From Pelomyxa schiedti (lineage: Eukaryota; Evosea; Pelobiontida; Pelomyxidae), in the NCBI GenBank assembly GCA_020536535.1, contig JAHLWZ010000794.1, positions 62,001-126,000 of the forward strand: 64,000 bases of DNA, written 5' to 3'. The position numbers were made by a program, and so were the translations under genes. Below, piece by piece: positions 48,379 through 60,696 of the stretch (position 1 is the stretch's first letter; every line of letters starts with the position of its first letter). Under the pieces are notes generated by a model, which made no database searches, had not been told where the DNA came from, and saw nothing but the letters and a program-made list of their open reading frames with translations.

Positions 48379-50997
48379 AGATGACGGGGATCCCACCGCC
48401 GCGAGCGGCCTCGCCCGGGGTGGGCATTGCTTCGGGGGCCCCGCGGCCGCACGTGGCCGCGCCTCAGCCCCCGACGACGTCGTCGCCGCTGTCGTCGTCG
48501 GTGCTGCGAGGCATAGGCGTGGCACCACCTCCACCAAGTATTTTTTTTTTTTTCCCCCCTTCTCTTTCTTCTTCTTTCTTTGTTACTTACTCGTAGTTGC
48601 TTCTGGGGTTTTTTTTTTGTTTGTTTGTTTGTTTGTTTTTGTTTATTGATGCCAATCACCAATACACAATATACAAACCTTGGATAAAAGACACATACAA
48701 AGGAGGTACTTTGTATCATTTGTGGTGTAATTAGTTTTAACTTTTGGGAAGATCATATTGTTGATCCGTATGCTGCACCTGTACAGTCAGTATCTTCTGC
48801 AAATCCCTATGGTAGGGACCTCTTTTTTGTGGGCGTTTGGTTCATCAAACCATAGAATCATCTGCATTTGATCAGCCTATATTTGAGGCCAGACCTCCTG
48901 TTTCACGGAGTCCTCTCATCACATCCATTACCACAATAATAACACAACCACCACCACCCCAATTCTCTACTGCCTCCCCTCCTTCCAAGGGTTCGGGATT
49001 CGATGAGACTGGTACATCCTATTGCCCAGTATCTATCAATACTGAGCCCTTTTTTTCCAGAGCTATCCACTGCTCTTATTGCCCAGCGGTTATTATCACA
49101 CCCTGATCCCCTTGATGACGACATTGACACACTCATTCAATCACAAATTGTGTGTTGTCCTTAATCTTTTTCTTCTCTCACTCCAACTAGTGTGTTGTAG
49201 GCTCCAGCACAAGTAATTTGGCTAACTTTTTTTCGAGCTACATTGGAATGGGTTGTATAAATGAAGTACAAACAAGTACCTTGCCCACAAAAACCTTTCA
49301 TTGGATAATACCTCTTCAAGATTGTTTCAGAAAAAAAATTGTATCTGAGAGTTTCACTCAATCATACGCCTTAGACTTCTGTTGTTGCACAGAAGACCTT
49401 TTTGGAGTAAATGACTATGTAAATACTTTGTCCCTGCTGTTTTGGGGCCAATGCATCCTTTTCATAGCTATTTCGAGTATCAAAGGGATTTATTCTCGTG
49501 TGGAATGTTGACAGTCGTGACAGTTTTGATGCCACACATGAATACTACCAGTCTATATTGAAAATCAAAGGAACCGATACCGTGCCAATGCTGCTGCTAA
49601 TGAACCATAACTTTCAATCAGAGGATTCTTGGAAAGTATCAAAAAGCGAGGGTGAAGCCCTTGCTGAGATGTTCAAATGTCCTCTTATGTGCGAAAATGA
49701 TATCCTCTAATTCTTAGTTGTTTACGAACAACTAGTGACATCGCTGCAACAGCAAAGCTAGATGCAGCGCTGTTGAGTATGTGTCAGGAGGCCTACTATA
49801 TCGACCAAAAGCTATCAGAACCAAGGTTTATTGGTATCACTGTACAAAAGATAACATAAGAAACACTTACCATCCTGTAGCTGAAACTGCCCGAAAAAAT
49901 GAAACTGGACAATCTGTTCTAGAAATTGTAGGCGCATCTTCTTGAGTCTTACTGAAAGTATACAGGTCCTTCTTGGAGATGCTTTTGTAGGAAAAACAAC
50001 TTTCCTCAACAAGTTTCACTCCAGGACGTTCAGTGAACAGTACATATCCACTGACAGTATTCAGCCTACAATTTACCAACCAATATTTATTACTCATTCA
50101 GGCAAGGTTGTACAAGAAAGAGTTCTGGAGGTTGAGCGCCCTAGATCTGCCAAGGAGAACTTTTTAGTCCGTTTGATTGACACACCCGGGTTTTTCACAG
50201 AGCAAGCAATTTCATTGGACCCAGCTTGCTCTGGCCTGTCTGTGTGTTTCATTTCTCAGCACGTTGAATGCACAAATTACCTGAATTGCAGGCATCGAAG
50301 TCTGTTGCCCAAGCCGCCGCGGAAAAAGCTATGGAATGGCTAAAACAGCAATCATTAATGAACTGCCACGGCTTTGTATTACTTTTTAATAGCACCGATA
50401 AAGCAAGCTTCAAATTTGCGGAAGAAGTACGCAAGGCCATACAAGCAGTTCGGGCTGATTTCAAGTTTGATGTATAGTTTGCTCATAAGTTCACTTATTG
50501 CCAATAGAGGGATACAGCCCGTTGCTCTTGTTGGAACGAAGATCGATATGATTTCAAAACGGGTTATCTATGACAAAGATGTATGTATTTGAAGCCCCTG
50601 CATGACACCAACTTGCTTTTTTAGGGGCAAGACCTCGCTGCCAAATATGAGTCCAGTTATACACCTGTGAACCTAGCACAACCGCAATCACTAAAAGCAA
50701 TTGAGGGAATTCTGACAGAAATGGTCATACGGATGTCCGGCGGCGGAGCCCCTACAACACCCTCCACTCCTCATGTACAGGCTTCTCCTGCTTCCGATAG
50801 AAGGTCTCACAACACTCTATGTGAAACATAAAATTTGATAGTAATTCGTTAAACCTCACAGCGTTATATTAACATCTTCTTCCAGGGTACCCCCTCCACC
50901 TTCACCTCTTACTACTTCAACAAGTGGAGATAAAAAGAAAGGCATTTTTGGGAAAGGTGACAAGAAAAAATCAGATAAGAAAAAGAAGAACCCTTAG
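48379..50997 (+). CDS. Tandem Ras-like protein: degenerate G domain followed by a GTPase domain
   Basis: The putative start is ATG 48379 in a GC-rich Pro/Ala-rich exon; the join to the next exons is uncertain. A Pro/Ser/Thr linker (48750-49140) leads to a Ras-like fold. In its P-loop position it has VVGSSTSNLANFF (no GKS/T) and, later, GFILVWNVDSRDSFDAT, VPMLLLMNHNF (no NKxD) and EGEALAEMFKCP. A second G domain follows with an intact P-loop, LLGDAFVGKTTFL (GDAFVGKT at 49975), G3 as LIDTPG near 50173 and G4 as VGTKIDM near 50530. The first domain should not bind nucleotide normally, while the second could. The C-terminus is Lys-rich (GDKKKSDKKKKNP) and could contact acidic membranes; no CaaX box is present. 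Stop is TAG 50995-50997. The function is unknown, but a scaffold or allosteric pseudoGTPase-GTPase pair is plausible. Confidence 0.75.
48619..48640. repeat. (GTTT)n microsatellite in an intron
   Basis: Five or so GTTT units sit in the T-rich first intron region of the tandem GTPase gene. Confidence 0.8.
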
Positions 50998-51741
50998 AAT
51001 GTGTTTCTTTCTTTCCTTTTTTTTTTTCCTCCAGGGACACTTAGATATTATCAGTACAACACGCGCACACAGACAGAATTCCAAATTCTCGCAAGCTATT
51101 GACCAGGTGGCTGAGAGTCTGGAATTCAAATGCTTCACTATAGCCCTGGAGCCTATAGGATTGGCATGAGAGAGGGTAATAGGGAGGTAAATTACCTTAT
51201 GCTCAATCGATTGGGTACGGAAGGTTCATAGGATACACGTTTAATTTTCGCGGCCACAATCGTTCCTTCCTGTTTCAAACGGGGTTGGGTTGGCAACCAT
51301 TAAGTGGGTGGAAACCTGAATCCAAATGAGCTTGAAGGGAAAGGGGGATGGGAGAAAGGAAATGATGATCATAAATGAGCCTTCTACACTTGTACTGAAA
51401 AGAAGAAAGTAAGATGACAGGAAACAAGAGTGGAGTTAAATACCTTAAAACCATGGCCTTGGCCATATCAGCATCAAATGTAACCCAGTTATTCGAAACT
51501 GCTTCCAGTATGTCCCTTTGTATTTGTCAAACATTCTGCCGATATCTTATTTAACATGCAACGGATTCACGCGAGTTGACGTTTGAAGGAAAGTGCGGGT
51601 GCGTGTAAAACGCACACATAAGAATTGGAATGCCAGATCTGTCAAAAAAGTTCCCGAATCGCTGGGAACACTCTTTTATGAGTCTCCTTGACACAGTATC
51701 ACCTTAGCACAATAAGCGGAATGTTGTTGTATAAAAGATGG
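50998..51741. other. Convergent intergenic spacer, nothing recognised
   Basis: These 744 nt lie between the 3' ends of the GTPase gene and the Ser/Thr-repeat gene. A T-rich run follows the GTPase stop. No frame with a domain signal was found. Confidence 0.5.
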
Positions 51742-52560
51742 TCACTCGCCTATAACGCGCTGAAGTGGGTCTAGTGTGGCCCTGGGTACCCCTGTTCTTG
51801 CACTCAGGCAATCAGCAAAGTGCCCCCATGAAGTACGAACATCGGGGTTCATTCGGGCTTGGAGGACACTGGCCAGCAGGGAGATGAAGCGCTCAGCAGG
51901 GTCCTCGGACTCTGCTCCGCCAAAATTGCCCTCATCCGCATCATCAACTGCACCGGTGGAACTGGTGCTAGCAGAAGAGCCTGGAGAAGATGCCGAAGTA
52001 GTGGGTGGTGCATTGGAGGCAGAGGCCGAGGCTGAACTAGAAGTTGAAGTGGAAGGAGCCACTGAATTAGAAGACGACGTGGTAGTTGTAGGTGTTGCAG
52101 CAGAGGAAGTGCATGAAGCAGTAGACGGATCAGCCACAGGCGTTGCACTTGTGGTTGTGGCCGTGTCGTGGGGCGCAGAGGGCGCCGAACAACTGGTACT
52201 TGTGCTAGTGCTGGTGCTGGTGCTAGTGCTAGTGCTAGTGCTTGCGCTTGTGCTGCTGCTCGTAGTGGTGGCTGTGGTGCTACTGCTAGAACTCGTTGTT
52301 GTGGCTGTACTATTAGCGGCACTAGAGGAATCCCCGCCGGAAGCGGGATTGGGCCGGGGGGCGCCCCCAGGGGATGCGGCGTCAGTGTTCTCGGCAAAGG
52401 CGAAGTCACAAAACTCGCGACATACGGCGTCGATGAGCTCCAACTGCCTAGGTATAAGCGCGCTAGCGGGGATGTCCGTCACTTCGTTCACAAAACTGCT
52501 CGTAGTACTACTGCTGGTGGTACTGCCGCTGACCGGTCCCGGTGGTGGTACGCCCGACAT
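51742..52560 (-). CDS. Unrecognised protein with Ser/Thr-repeat core
   Basis: A single exon runs from ATG (52560-52558) to TGA (51744-51742), 272 residues. The N-terminal third (PRQLELIDAVCREFCDFAF) and the C-terminal third (RFISLLASVLQARM, GHFADCLSARTGVP) look like short amphipathic helices and are probably folded. Between them lie about 130 residues of almost pure Ser, Thr and Ala, including an uninterrupted alternating Ser-Thr run encoded by a short hexamer-type DNA repeat near 52199-52255. That tract is probably unstable in length and a possible glycosylation or phosphorylation region if exposed. There is no signal peptide. I do not recognise the family. Confidence 0.6.
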   Translation of the reverse strand: MSGVPPPGPVSGSTTSSSTTSSFVNEVTDIPASALIPRQLELIDAVCREFCDFAFAENTDAASPGGAPRPNPASGGDSSSAANSTATTTSSSSSTTATTTSSSTSASTSTSTSTSTSTSTSTSCSAPSAPHDTATTTSATPVADPSTASCTSSAATPTTTTSSSNSVAPSTSTSSSASASASNAPPTTSASSPGSSASTSSTGAVDDADEGNFGGAESEDPAERFISLLASVLQARMNPDVRTSWGHFADCLSARTGVPRATLDPLQRVIGE

Positions 52561-52729
52561 GTCGTGCACCTCGTTACTCTTGATGGGTTTTTTTTCTTTT
52601 ATGATGTTTTTTAAGTTTTTGTCTGCTGAGAAGATGGAAGCAGGGGATTGATGTCAAAACAGAAAAAATTCGAAGTTCAAGAATGAGCTTGACACGCCAA
52701 CAATTTGCTGGTTGAAGGTGTCTTTTATT

Positions 52730-55700
52730 TTATTTTTGAACAGTCTTTGCCGAGTGGGGGTCTATGTATACAGTTGTCACGTTAGTGATGTTTGGTATGT
52801 GTGTAGTGCAAGTAAGGCTGCTATCTCTTCCCTGTTGTGTAGTTGTTAGCAAATAGCTGTTGGTGATTTTGTGTGATTGCTTGTGGATGACATACTGGAG
52901 GTGCCGGTATTCTTTTTCTTGTTCTTGGGTAAGGGATTCTATTACATGAGCAGTTTCTTCCAAATCCTTCTGCACCGCATTGATGTGTCCCTGTTAATGA
53001 GAGTGAGGAAGGGGTGTTTCGGACAAGGGAGCCACATGCCTGAAGAAGTGTGTCAGTATCCACTCTGTGCTGTTCAACCACTTTTCTCATCACTTCCGCC
53101 ATTTCTTGCCGTAATTGTTCACATTGCGCCTCCTGTTCAGCTTTGGTGGGGAGTGTTGGCCCACCTTTGGCTGCCTTGGCTCGTATTTGGTCTTGAACCT
53201 TACGCCGAGGGTAGGAATGATGAGGAAGGTGGAAAGGAAAATACTGTGTGTGTTTCTTGCAATAAATGCATCCGTTGTGTTTGATTCACAGTAAGCTGCT
53301 GAATGAAACTTGCCTGGCGCTCTAGAAGTAAAACTTTTTCTTGTGATTGTTGCTCTAGAATTAGGGCGTGTCTGGAGTCCCGGAGTTGTTTCATCAACTG
53401 TTTTTCGGTTATTCATGATACACACAACTCAAAACTTACAGCTTTCATCTCATTATGATGACTTTGAAGTATTTCAAGCTTCTTGGCAAGATTTTGAACA
53501 ACAACAGCTTCTCTCTCCTTAACATGATCCTGAAGAGTTTAAGTGGGAAGAATCGAGCTTAATTTTTACTTGTTTAGTTTTATCTAAGGCTTCCTTGTTT
53601 CGTTGTACCAGCAATTGCATCTCCATCTGCTGTGAATCTGCCAATTTTTGTACTTGCATCTTATGATGCTCTCGAAGCATGGAATCCTCCTCTTCCATGC
53701 GCGTACGTTGGGATGTGTGGAAGCTCTGGTCAGCAGATGTGAGACCTTGCATGAATTCAGCTTTTTTCTCAGTGTGCTCTTCCTTGACTTTTCTCTTTTG
53801 GGTAGCATCAGCATGCTTGAGTTCATCCCTCAATTTCTCATCGAACTCCTGTTTTGTGTTACATGAATAATGGAGATGAACAACGAACCAGTTTTTTTTT
53901 CTTGGCATTCTGGCGGTACTCTTTGATTAGAGCGTTAAATTCCGCACTTTGCTGCTTTTTGTGTTGTTCTGTTTCTAGAGTAATCCGCTGCTGCAATTGT
54001 TCACGTAACAGTGTATGCATGACAGTTAAAGCGTCCTGTATTGTTGTCTGTTCGAGAGAAATTGAAGGAAGCGTATATACCACATCCGTTTCCCCAGTCC
54101 TTGTGAGACATTCTATTTGAATAACTTGTTCTTCCCTCATTTTTTCATAGTGTCGCTGCTGAGCACTAATAAGTGCCTGTGTTGCAGTAGCCTGATGTGC
54201 GCTTAATTGGTCACAGGCTTGCTTGTGAATCTACAATGAAATACGTAAAATGTTCAAATAATTTATGCAGTACCTCATCTTTTTGCTGCAGAGTCAGAGC
54301 GTGTTCCTCTACCATTTTTTGCAGCTCAAGTTTGATGAGGAATTGTGAAGTTGTTTCAGAAATGTCCAGTGTTGATACAGCCCTCTGTTGCTGTTGTACT
54401 TGTTTGTGAAGTTTTTTGGTTGCAGGAGTCTTTGGTGCCCTTTGCTGTTGTGAAACGAGTGAATAAAGAAAATTGCGTTTACTTGGAATCTGGCTTGGGT
54501 TCACTTTGTACTTGCTTTTCTTTTTCTTTTTGTGCTAATTCCTTTTGTGACTGCTTCTGGGCAGTGGTGGTCATCTGACAAGTGTTTCTATTCATAAAAA
54601 TTGAACTCTGAAGAACATGCCTTTTCCCACTGTTTATAGGAAGTTTGGTGTTGTTTCAACAGATTCTCCAGTTCAGTCTTAAATCTTCTCACCTCATTTT
54701 CAGTTTCAACATCCAACTTTTTTTTTGCTTGTTCGTCCTATCCACACAGAGGGTGAGTAACACATGATATCATTGAATGAGAACCTCTTGCTGGAACTTC
54801 CGTTGGTGCTTGGCATTTTTATCAGAAAATCCATTCTCCACACGAAGTCTTTCAGCTTTTTGCCTGGACTCAAGTGCCTCTCTGTCCTTTATGTTGTGAG
54901 TTCTGGTGACATAAATTTTTCAAAGTGAATACTCGCTGTTGCATCTTTTGTTGTCCTTGGATTTCTTGAAGCTGTTGCTTAACTAACTTTCTGTTTATGT
55001 TTTGCTTTATGGCCAGAGTTCGCTTTGCTGCCGTCTTGTGAACTGTCATTGGCCTTTGTCTAGGTGCCGCAGTAGGCCTCTGGGCTGCCGAAAAAGAATT
55101 AATAGACATAGGTAAGGCATGGAGTTTGAAACCTGCATCGACTCCCGAGGAACCTGAGGAGGTAATAACCGGACCAGTTTGAGTTCCCAAAGAAGATAAA
55201 GGGGGAGCAGGAGAGGGTGATAGTGGAGGAGGATTGGATGTGCGATGTGTAGGTGATGAAGGAATACCAATAAGGGAAGGTGGGGATAATAGTGGTGGGG
55301 TAATTAATGGCGGTGGGGTAATTAAGGGGGGAGGAGTAAATAGAGGAGGGGGTAGGAGTGGCGGAGGGGACGTGATTGGTGGAGATGGGAGTGGGAGTGG
55401 GGGAGAGGCAATGACAGGTACAGGGGGAGGGGTTGCTGGTGGAATAGTGCATGGGGGTGGAGTAGTTGCTACTGGTGGGAGAGAGGGTGGAGGTGTTGAT
55501 GGAACAGTTGCAATCGGAACAGTTAGTGCCATTGGAGGAGGGGAAGATGGAGGGGCAGCAAGAGGAATTGTTGTATGGTGGGGCTGAGTTGGTGGCGATG
55601 GAGGAGGGACAAGGGATGCAGTAGTTGGTTGTGGTGAACTGGAAAGAGGTGCTGAACCCTCTAGAATGGGAGGAGGAGGAGGAGGAATGAAGTCAAGATG

Positions 55701-57415
55701 TGCTGGTGGTGGTGGGGTAGACGGGGGGCACGCCTTGGTGGTTTAAGTAATTCACAATCCCAAACTTCTTTTAAAACCTGAAACACTTGCTTTTTTTGTG
55801 CTTCTACTTGTTTGAGCATACTGAGTGCCTTCCTTTCTTCTTCGTTTACTTCTTCCAACGTCGCATCATTTTCAGCAGCTTCCTCATCCGCCATTGCAGA
55901 TTGGTACCTTTGAGGAATCTTGAGAATTGGAAATATCACAGAAATACTGTATTTCCACACCTCAGTACAAGAGTAATAAGGGACTCAGTTGTACCACAGC
56001 TCTGAAGCCATTGGTGCTTTCATTAAGTTAGTTGTATTTCATTACTACCCTTACAAGTAATAAAAGAAAAACTTACAGTCATAAGCTGGGATACAGATGC
56101 CCTATCCTTTGGTTCCCTCATCAAACTTTTTGTGATAAAGTCGTTAAAGAGAGGGGACCAGTTTTGAGGTTTTTCCAGTTTTGGCGGATCTCTAAAGGGA
56201 ATTTGCATCAGAGCCTTCATTGGGTGCATCTCAGCAAGGGGTGGCTCTCCATGGGCTAGTTCAAGAAGTGTTATTCCCAAACTCCATACATCGGCCTGAA
56301 GAAGTTGATATTGTCTTTTTGATTTTTTGAGGGATGTACCTTAGCGTCATATGGTACTGTGGAGACTTTGTTGGAAATAACCTCTGGGGCCATCCTTCAG
56401 AAAATTAATGTGAAGAACAAAGAGATATTGATACCAATAAGGAGTTCCAATAAATGTCTTCCTTGTTGGCTCTGATGTAGATATTTGTCCACAGACACCA
56501 AAGTCAACTAAGCAACATATCACTCAATAACAAAGAAAAAAGAAGGATCACCAAGTTTAATGGCACCATGCTTTGTAATTAAGATGTTTGCCCCTAGGAA
56601 ACAGTTAGATGGAAAGATAAGCTCCGTATACCTTTAATATCTCTATGAAGAAACCCAGCATTGTGCAAGTAAGCTAGACCTGCTAATGTATCTCTACAAA
56701 CCAAGGCAATGAGTGGTTCAGGGAACGGTGCGTCAAGTTCTTGTGTGTGAATGAGGTTAACATCGAGAAGATAACTCACCTTGGTAGATGTCTGTTGCAG
56801 AACCGCCATCACAAAATTCCATTCCTATCTAAAAAAAACAACAGAAATGATACAAAAATAAATACATATGGAAGAATCAAGAAAGTACACACAAACAATT
56901 CATCATTCCGTTTCCAACAACCAAAGTAACTAATGGAGAAACCAAAGTGAGTTCATTTTGTCTATGAACTTGAGTTTTGATTTGAACGTACCCAACAATG
57001 TTGGGATGTCTGCACAAGGATAAAACTTGAATTTCAATTAGTAAATCATCAAATGTTTCATCCTCCTCAAGCTGGATGATTTTAATTGCCAACTCTTCAG
57101 TGGAAGAAACATGGCCTCCCTAGAGTTTTGTTGTGATTTATGTAAGTGGAATTAATGGGCTTTTGGCAATATTCCTTGTACGGAAAGCAACCTTGTAAAC
57201 GATACCTTCACAAAATGAAAGGTTACGTTACCCAGAGAGAAAAAGGAGGGGAAAAAAACACGGTGGGTGAGCACATACCAAAGGAGCCCTCTGCAATAAC
57301 GGAATCTAAGCGAAGAACGTCATTTGGATCTTCCTGCGTGACAGATCGCGTGAATTACAACGAACCCGCAATGTGCGTACGTTACCTTGCGACAAAAGGG
57401 CTCCAAGCACGACAT
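52730..57415 (-). CDS. SLK/LOK-like STE20 kinase with polyproline and coiled-coil tail
   Basis: The start is ATG at 57415-57413 (MSCLEPFCRK), spliced to EDPNDVLRLDSVIAEGSFG. The kinase domain reads on as AIKIIQLEEDETFDD, HRDIKGANILITKHG, KLVDFGVCGQ, TFIGTPYWMAPEVISN and ADVWSLGITLLELAHGEPPL, all hallmarks of STE20 kinases. After the domain comes an acidic helix (LEEVNEEERKALSM), then a polyproline region of about 150 residues (55040-55720) like those in formins. A long charged coiled coil of about 600 residues (52800-54900) with Lys/Glu/Gln heptads ends the protein. Kinase plus long coiled coil is the architecture of SLK/LOK/TAO kinases, which act on the cytoskeleton, ERM proteins and Polo. 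The polyproline insert is unusual for them and suggests profilin, WW or SH3 contacts. The stop is TAA at 52732-52730. Confidence 0.85.
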
Positions 57416-57661
57416 CAAATAATAGAAAAAAAAAGAAATGTTGTTGTGACAGTGACTGAAAGTTACACGAAAGGCCCGAACGAACGAAATCTGATCTGCA
57501 GGCAAACGAATCATCATAAAAGAGAATTTACAAATACAAAAAAAAAAAAGGCACATCTTGTGTTCACAATAGACTAGTGATGGACACACCCTGATACACC
57601 AAATAAAAGTTGTATTTTTCCCCCAAAACAGGTCCACCAAAAAATCAAAACCAGGCCAACA

Positions 57662-60481
57662 TTTAGAGAGATACAGGAGCCTTCTCTTCCTTTTTGTCTT
57701 CTTCCTGTGAAAGCAGTGAGAAATCTTAATAACATGAGGAGAATTTAAGTATTTAGGTACCTTTTCTTTCCACCGGTACCATAGAATAATGCCACCAAGG
57801 CCACCCAGAGCTAAAACCAAAGCAATAATTACCCAAAACAATACTCCAGTTGCTGTTATGTACAACTCCATCTTCCATCTGTGAAAAACCGGGTGAGAGA
57901 AACATAGAAAAGAATCGCAGAAAACCTATCAACATTACTTGGCGGGAATGTTACAAAAACAACTTGGGAGTTTGGTACAATAGACTCGAAGTACTGTGTC
58001 CATGTTTCAACCATGGGTATGCCACAAAATGCAGTAGAAATGTAGTTGGAAACTCGTCCCAACCCAAAGAATAAATAGGGAGGAAGTAGGGACAAATAAC
58101 TAGATTGAGAAAGTTGTGTTCCTACGTGCAAGAAATGTGAGGAAAAACACAAAGTGATGTGAAGATACCAGCAACTCCAAGGTTATGTCCGCCGGTGTCA
58201 GTAAACGTGAGTTTCACAACACCGCCAGGTTGGTTAACCCCGTAGGGTTTTGGATCTGGAACAGTTTCCCCCTCCTTACACCAGACATCACAGACTCCAT
58301 TGAGAACTAAAAGCAATCACTTTTGCTACGAAATTGAAAGAGACAAACCAACGGTTTTAAAGAATAGTGCATCTGGCTCAAATCCATTAAATACAGCTTC
58401 AACTCTAGATTTCCCAGACATTGATACAACAGATGGATCAACTAGAACAAGTATGTCAAGGCTTCCCTGTGCGCCTCTAAGTTGCTTCAACGGTACTAGT
58501 AATTCATACCCCATCTCCTATATCAAAGAAAGCAGCTGCATAGGCTCCATTTATATCGGTTAATGCCTGCAAGGTGGTTAATTAGCAACGGAATTCAACC
58601 ATATCACCTTAATGTTTGCAGCATCATTTCTGACAAGAGTCCGGGTGCCAGCTGATATTTGTGCATCACTGCAGTTGGCAGAAGAAGAGCATTTGGTGTT
58701 TTTCCACAGTTGTATGGAGACGGAAACATTCTGTACCGAAATCAACAAGTCAGGGAATCCATCAATATCATAGTCGCCTGTATCGTGGTTACCGAGTAAT
58801 CTCCCATATTTTAATGCAATACCTGCATGAACAGTCAAAGGAAAATCAGGGTGAATAAAGAATGGCGTTGGAAGGGGCACTACAACGAGTGATTCGTTCT
58901 AAGAAAGAAATGAGTTAAATCCAGGGTCAGATATTATACAGTAGGATCGGATAAGCTAAAAAGGAAATCTGGGAAAGCTGTGCACATCGAAGAGCTTGAC
59001 AGGCAGTTATCACCACCAGAAAGTCCAGAACACACTTTCATCTGAAGAACTCGCGTTAAAATTATTCAGTTCTTCTGTGAAAGACCGTACTTGAGAGTTG
59101 TATGCAATCCAAATTTCTGCTTGACCATTATTATTGACAGGAAAAACCATATCTATTGCAGCATCACGATCTATGGTTCAACATAAGAACTGGATGTACA
59201 TGTAAAAAAAAAGGGTGTACCAAAATCTATAAATAAGACTTGTCCAGCACCCTCGGGTGCAGTAAATTTCCTTTGGCGAGAGTATCTGGAGTCATCACGA
59301 TTCCAGATCCACATTTCAAAAAATGTATCCGTGCCATCCTTTTGACTGTTTGTTGGGGGAAAAAATGGGAATAAAACCAACAGTTGTTGTAAGGAATAAA
59401 TCAGGATGACAATCTCCATCCAAATCCACAAAGGATGCACTATGAGGAGAAGATAGCAGCGGCAGTTCACCACTTACACTTTTGTTTTGTTAATACACTT
59501 TCCTGTTGTTATGAAGCTTCATACATGGAGAAGGTGTCATTTCCATTATTCAACCACACAACTGTTGTGCCATCTGAAATCCCAAGGAGGTCAACAAGCA
59601 TGTCTGAATTCCAATCAAACAATAGTACTTGGTCGTCAGCATGATAGAGATCAATGTAATCTCCTATTAGAGCAATACCAAGTTATTGAGGAGTGCAGGG
59701 TTTTGGGACATACTGAAAGACCAATGATTAGAAGAGTTTCTATTTCGTAAATAAAGGTGCAAAGAGAGAAATCCATTTCCCTCTTCGTTACATGTGACTA
59801 GAAAATCCAGCCAGCCGTCATGATTGAAATCCGACTGGAATTGTTAGGAAGGAGAGGAAAAAGAAAGTAATTCAACATACAGGAGCAACGTTCACAATAG
59901 GATATGTTTCATTAATTATTGCGAAAATAGAGAATTTCCAGTCATCTTTTTTACAAAAAAATTGTGAATAATGGCCATTGCAGTTATGAAATAGGTACAT
60001 GGACTCCATTGATACACTATTACACTAAGTTGGTCGTCTGAGATTACGAATATATCAGTGCTGCAAATAAATTATTATTCGCAAGAAAATTACAATTCAT
60101 AGTACTATTGATCGTTGTCAACGTCACCAAAGCTTGCCACACGCCCATACATATCAGACATTCCAACTTGAGCTGTAGCATTGCTGAAGCAATCAGACGA
60201 AAAATGAGGCCTTGATTGTTTTCATACACTGTGTAAGGAAAAAGGGGAAAAACAAAAAAAAAAAAAAAAAAAACGAGAGAATGCACACTGATGGACAGTT
60301 GCGGGGTTCAACCATTGTGCACTCATTGATCCCAAAGTACCACCCAAACAACCTACCAACGTATTGAGGGGAAAAAAAATCAGGAAGTAACGTGGCTCTA
60401 GAGCCAACGAGCATCCCACAATCCCTTACCTAGGCATAACACCAACAACGCCCAAAACGCGACGCCACCGCGTCGTTCCAT
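57662..60481 (-). CDS. ITFG1/LINKIN (TIP)-like FG-GAP membrane protein
   Basis: The start is ATG at 60481-60479, encoding a signal-peptide-like MERRGGVAFWALLVLCL. The ectodomain is a chain of FG-GAP/calcium-binding repeats with segments such as VASFGDVDNDQ, FNHDGWLDFLV, SFVDLDGDCHPDLFL and DTGDYDIDGFPDLL, the pattern of an integrin-alpha-type beta propeller. The membrane-proximal part contains QLSQSSYLSLLPPYLFFGLG, which closely matches the same region of animal ITFG1/TIP. It is followed by PNSQVVFVTFP, a single transmembrane segment near 57765-57870 (VLFWVIIALVLALGGLGGIILW) and a short charged cytosolic tail (EEDKKEEKAPVSL, TAA at 57664-57662). In animals LINKIN acts in cell adhesion with RUVBL1/2 and tubulin; in this organism that is only an inference. 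About ten or more introns split the gene. Confidence 0.9.
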
Positions 60482-60696
60482 AGTCCTTAAATCTTACGAA
60501 ACAACAAGAAAAAAAAACAAACGAAAAAGGAGAAAAAAAATAAACTAATCAAAAAGTTGGGGAACCCATGAGCGTCACCAACACCAAAAAAGAAGCTGGA
60601 ATACAGTCCCTCAACGGGGCGCACAGAGCCAATGACATTGGGATTTCAGGGGGAAAAAATCTCAACTGTGGGAAAGGGAAAGGTTCTCTTTGTTTG
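60482..60696. promoter_or_regulatory. Presumed promoter region of the LINKIN-like gene
   Basis: A short A-rich stretch lies directly upstream of the GC-rich first exon of the LINKIN-like gene. No specific element was recognised; the assignment is by position only. Confidence 0.3.

Noticed and set aside
48195-48719. Minus-strand Arg-rich ORF of 174 codons
   Set aside because: It runs through poly-A/T tracts, a GTTT microsatellite and the GC-rich first exon of the + strand gene, and has no domain signal.
51776-52651. Plus-strand ORF of 291 codons rich in Val, Leu and Glu
   Set aside because: It is the antisense shadow of the Ser/Thr-repeat gene; its composition follows from the repeat.
55234-55587. 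Plus-strand Gly-rich ORF of 117 codons
   Set aside because: It is the mirror of the polyproline coding region of the minus-strand kinase.
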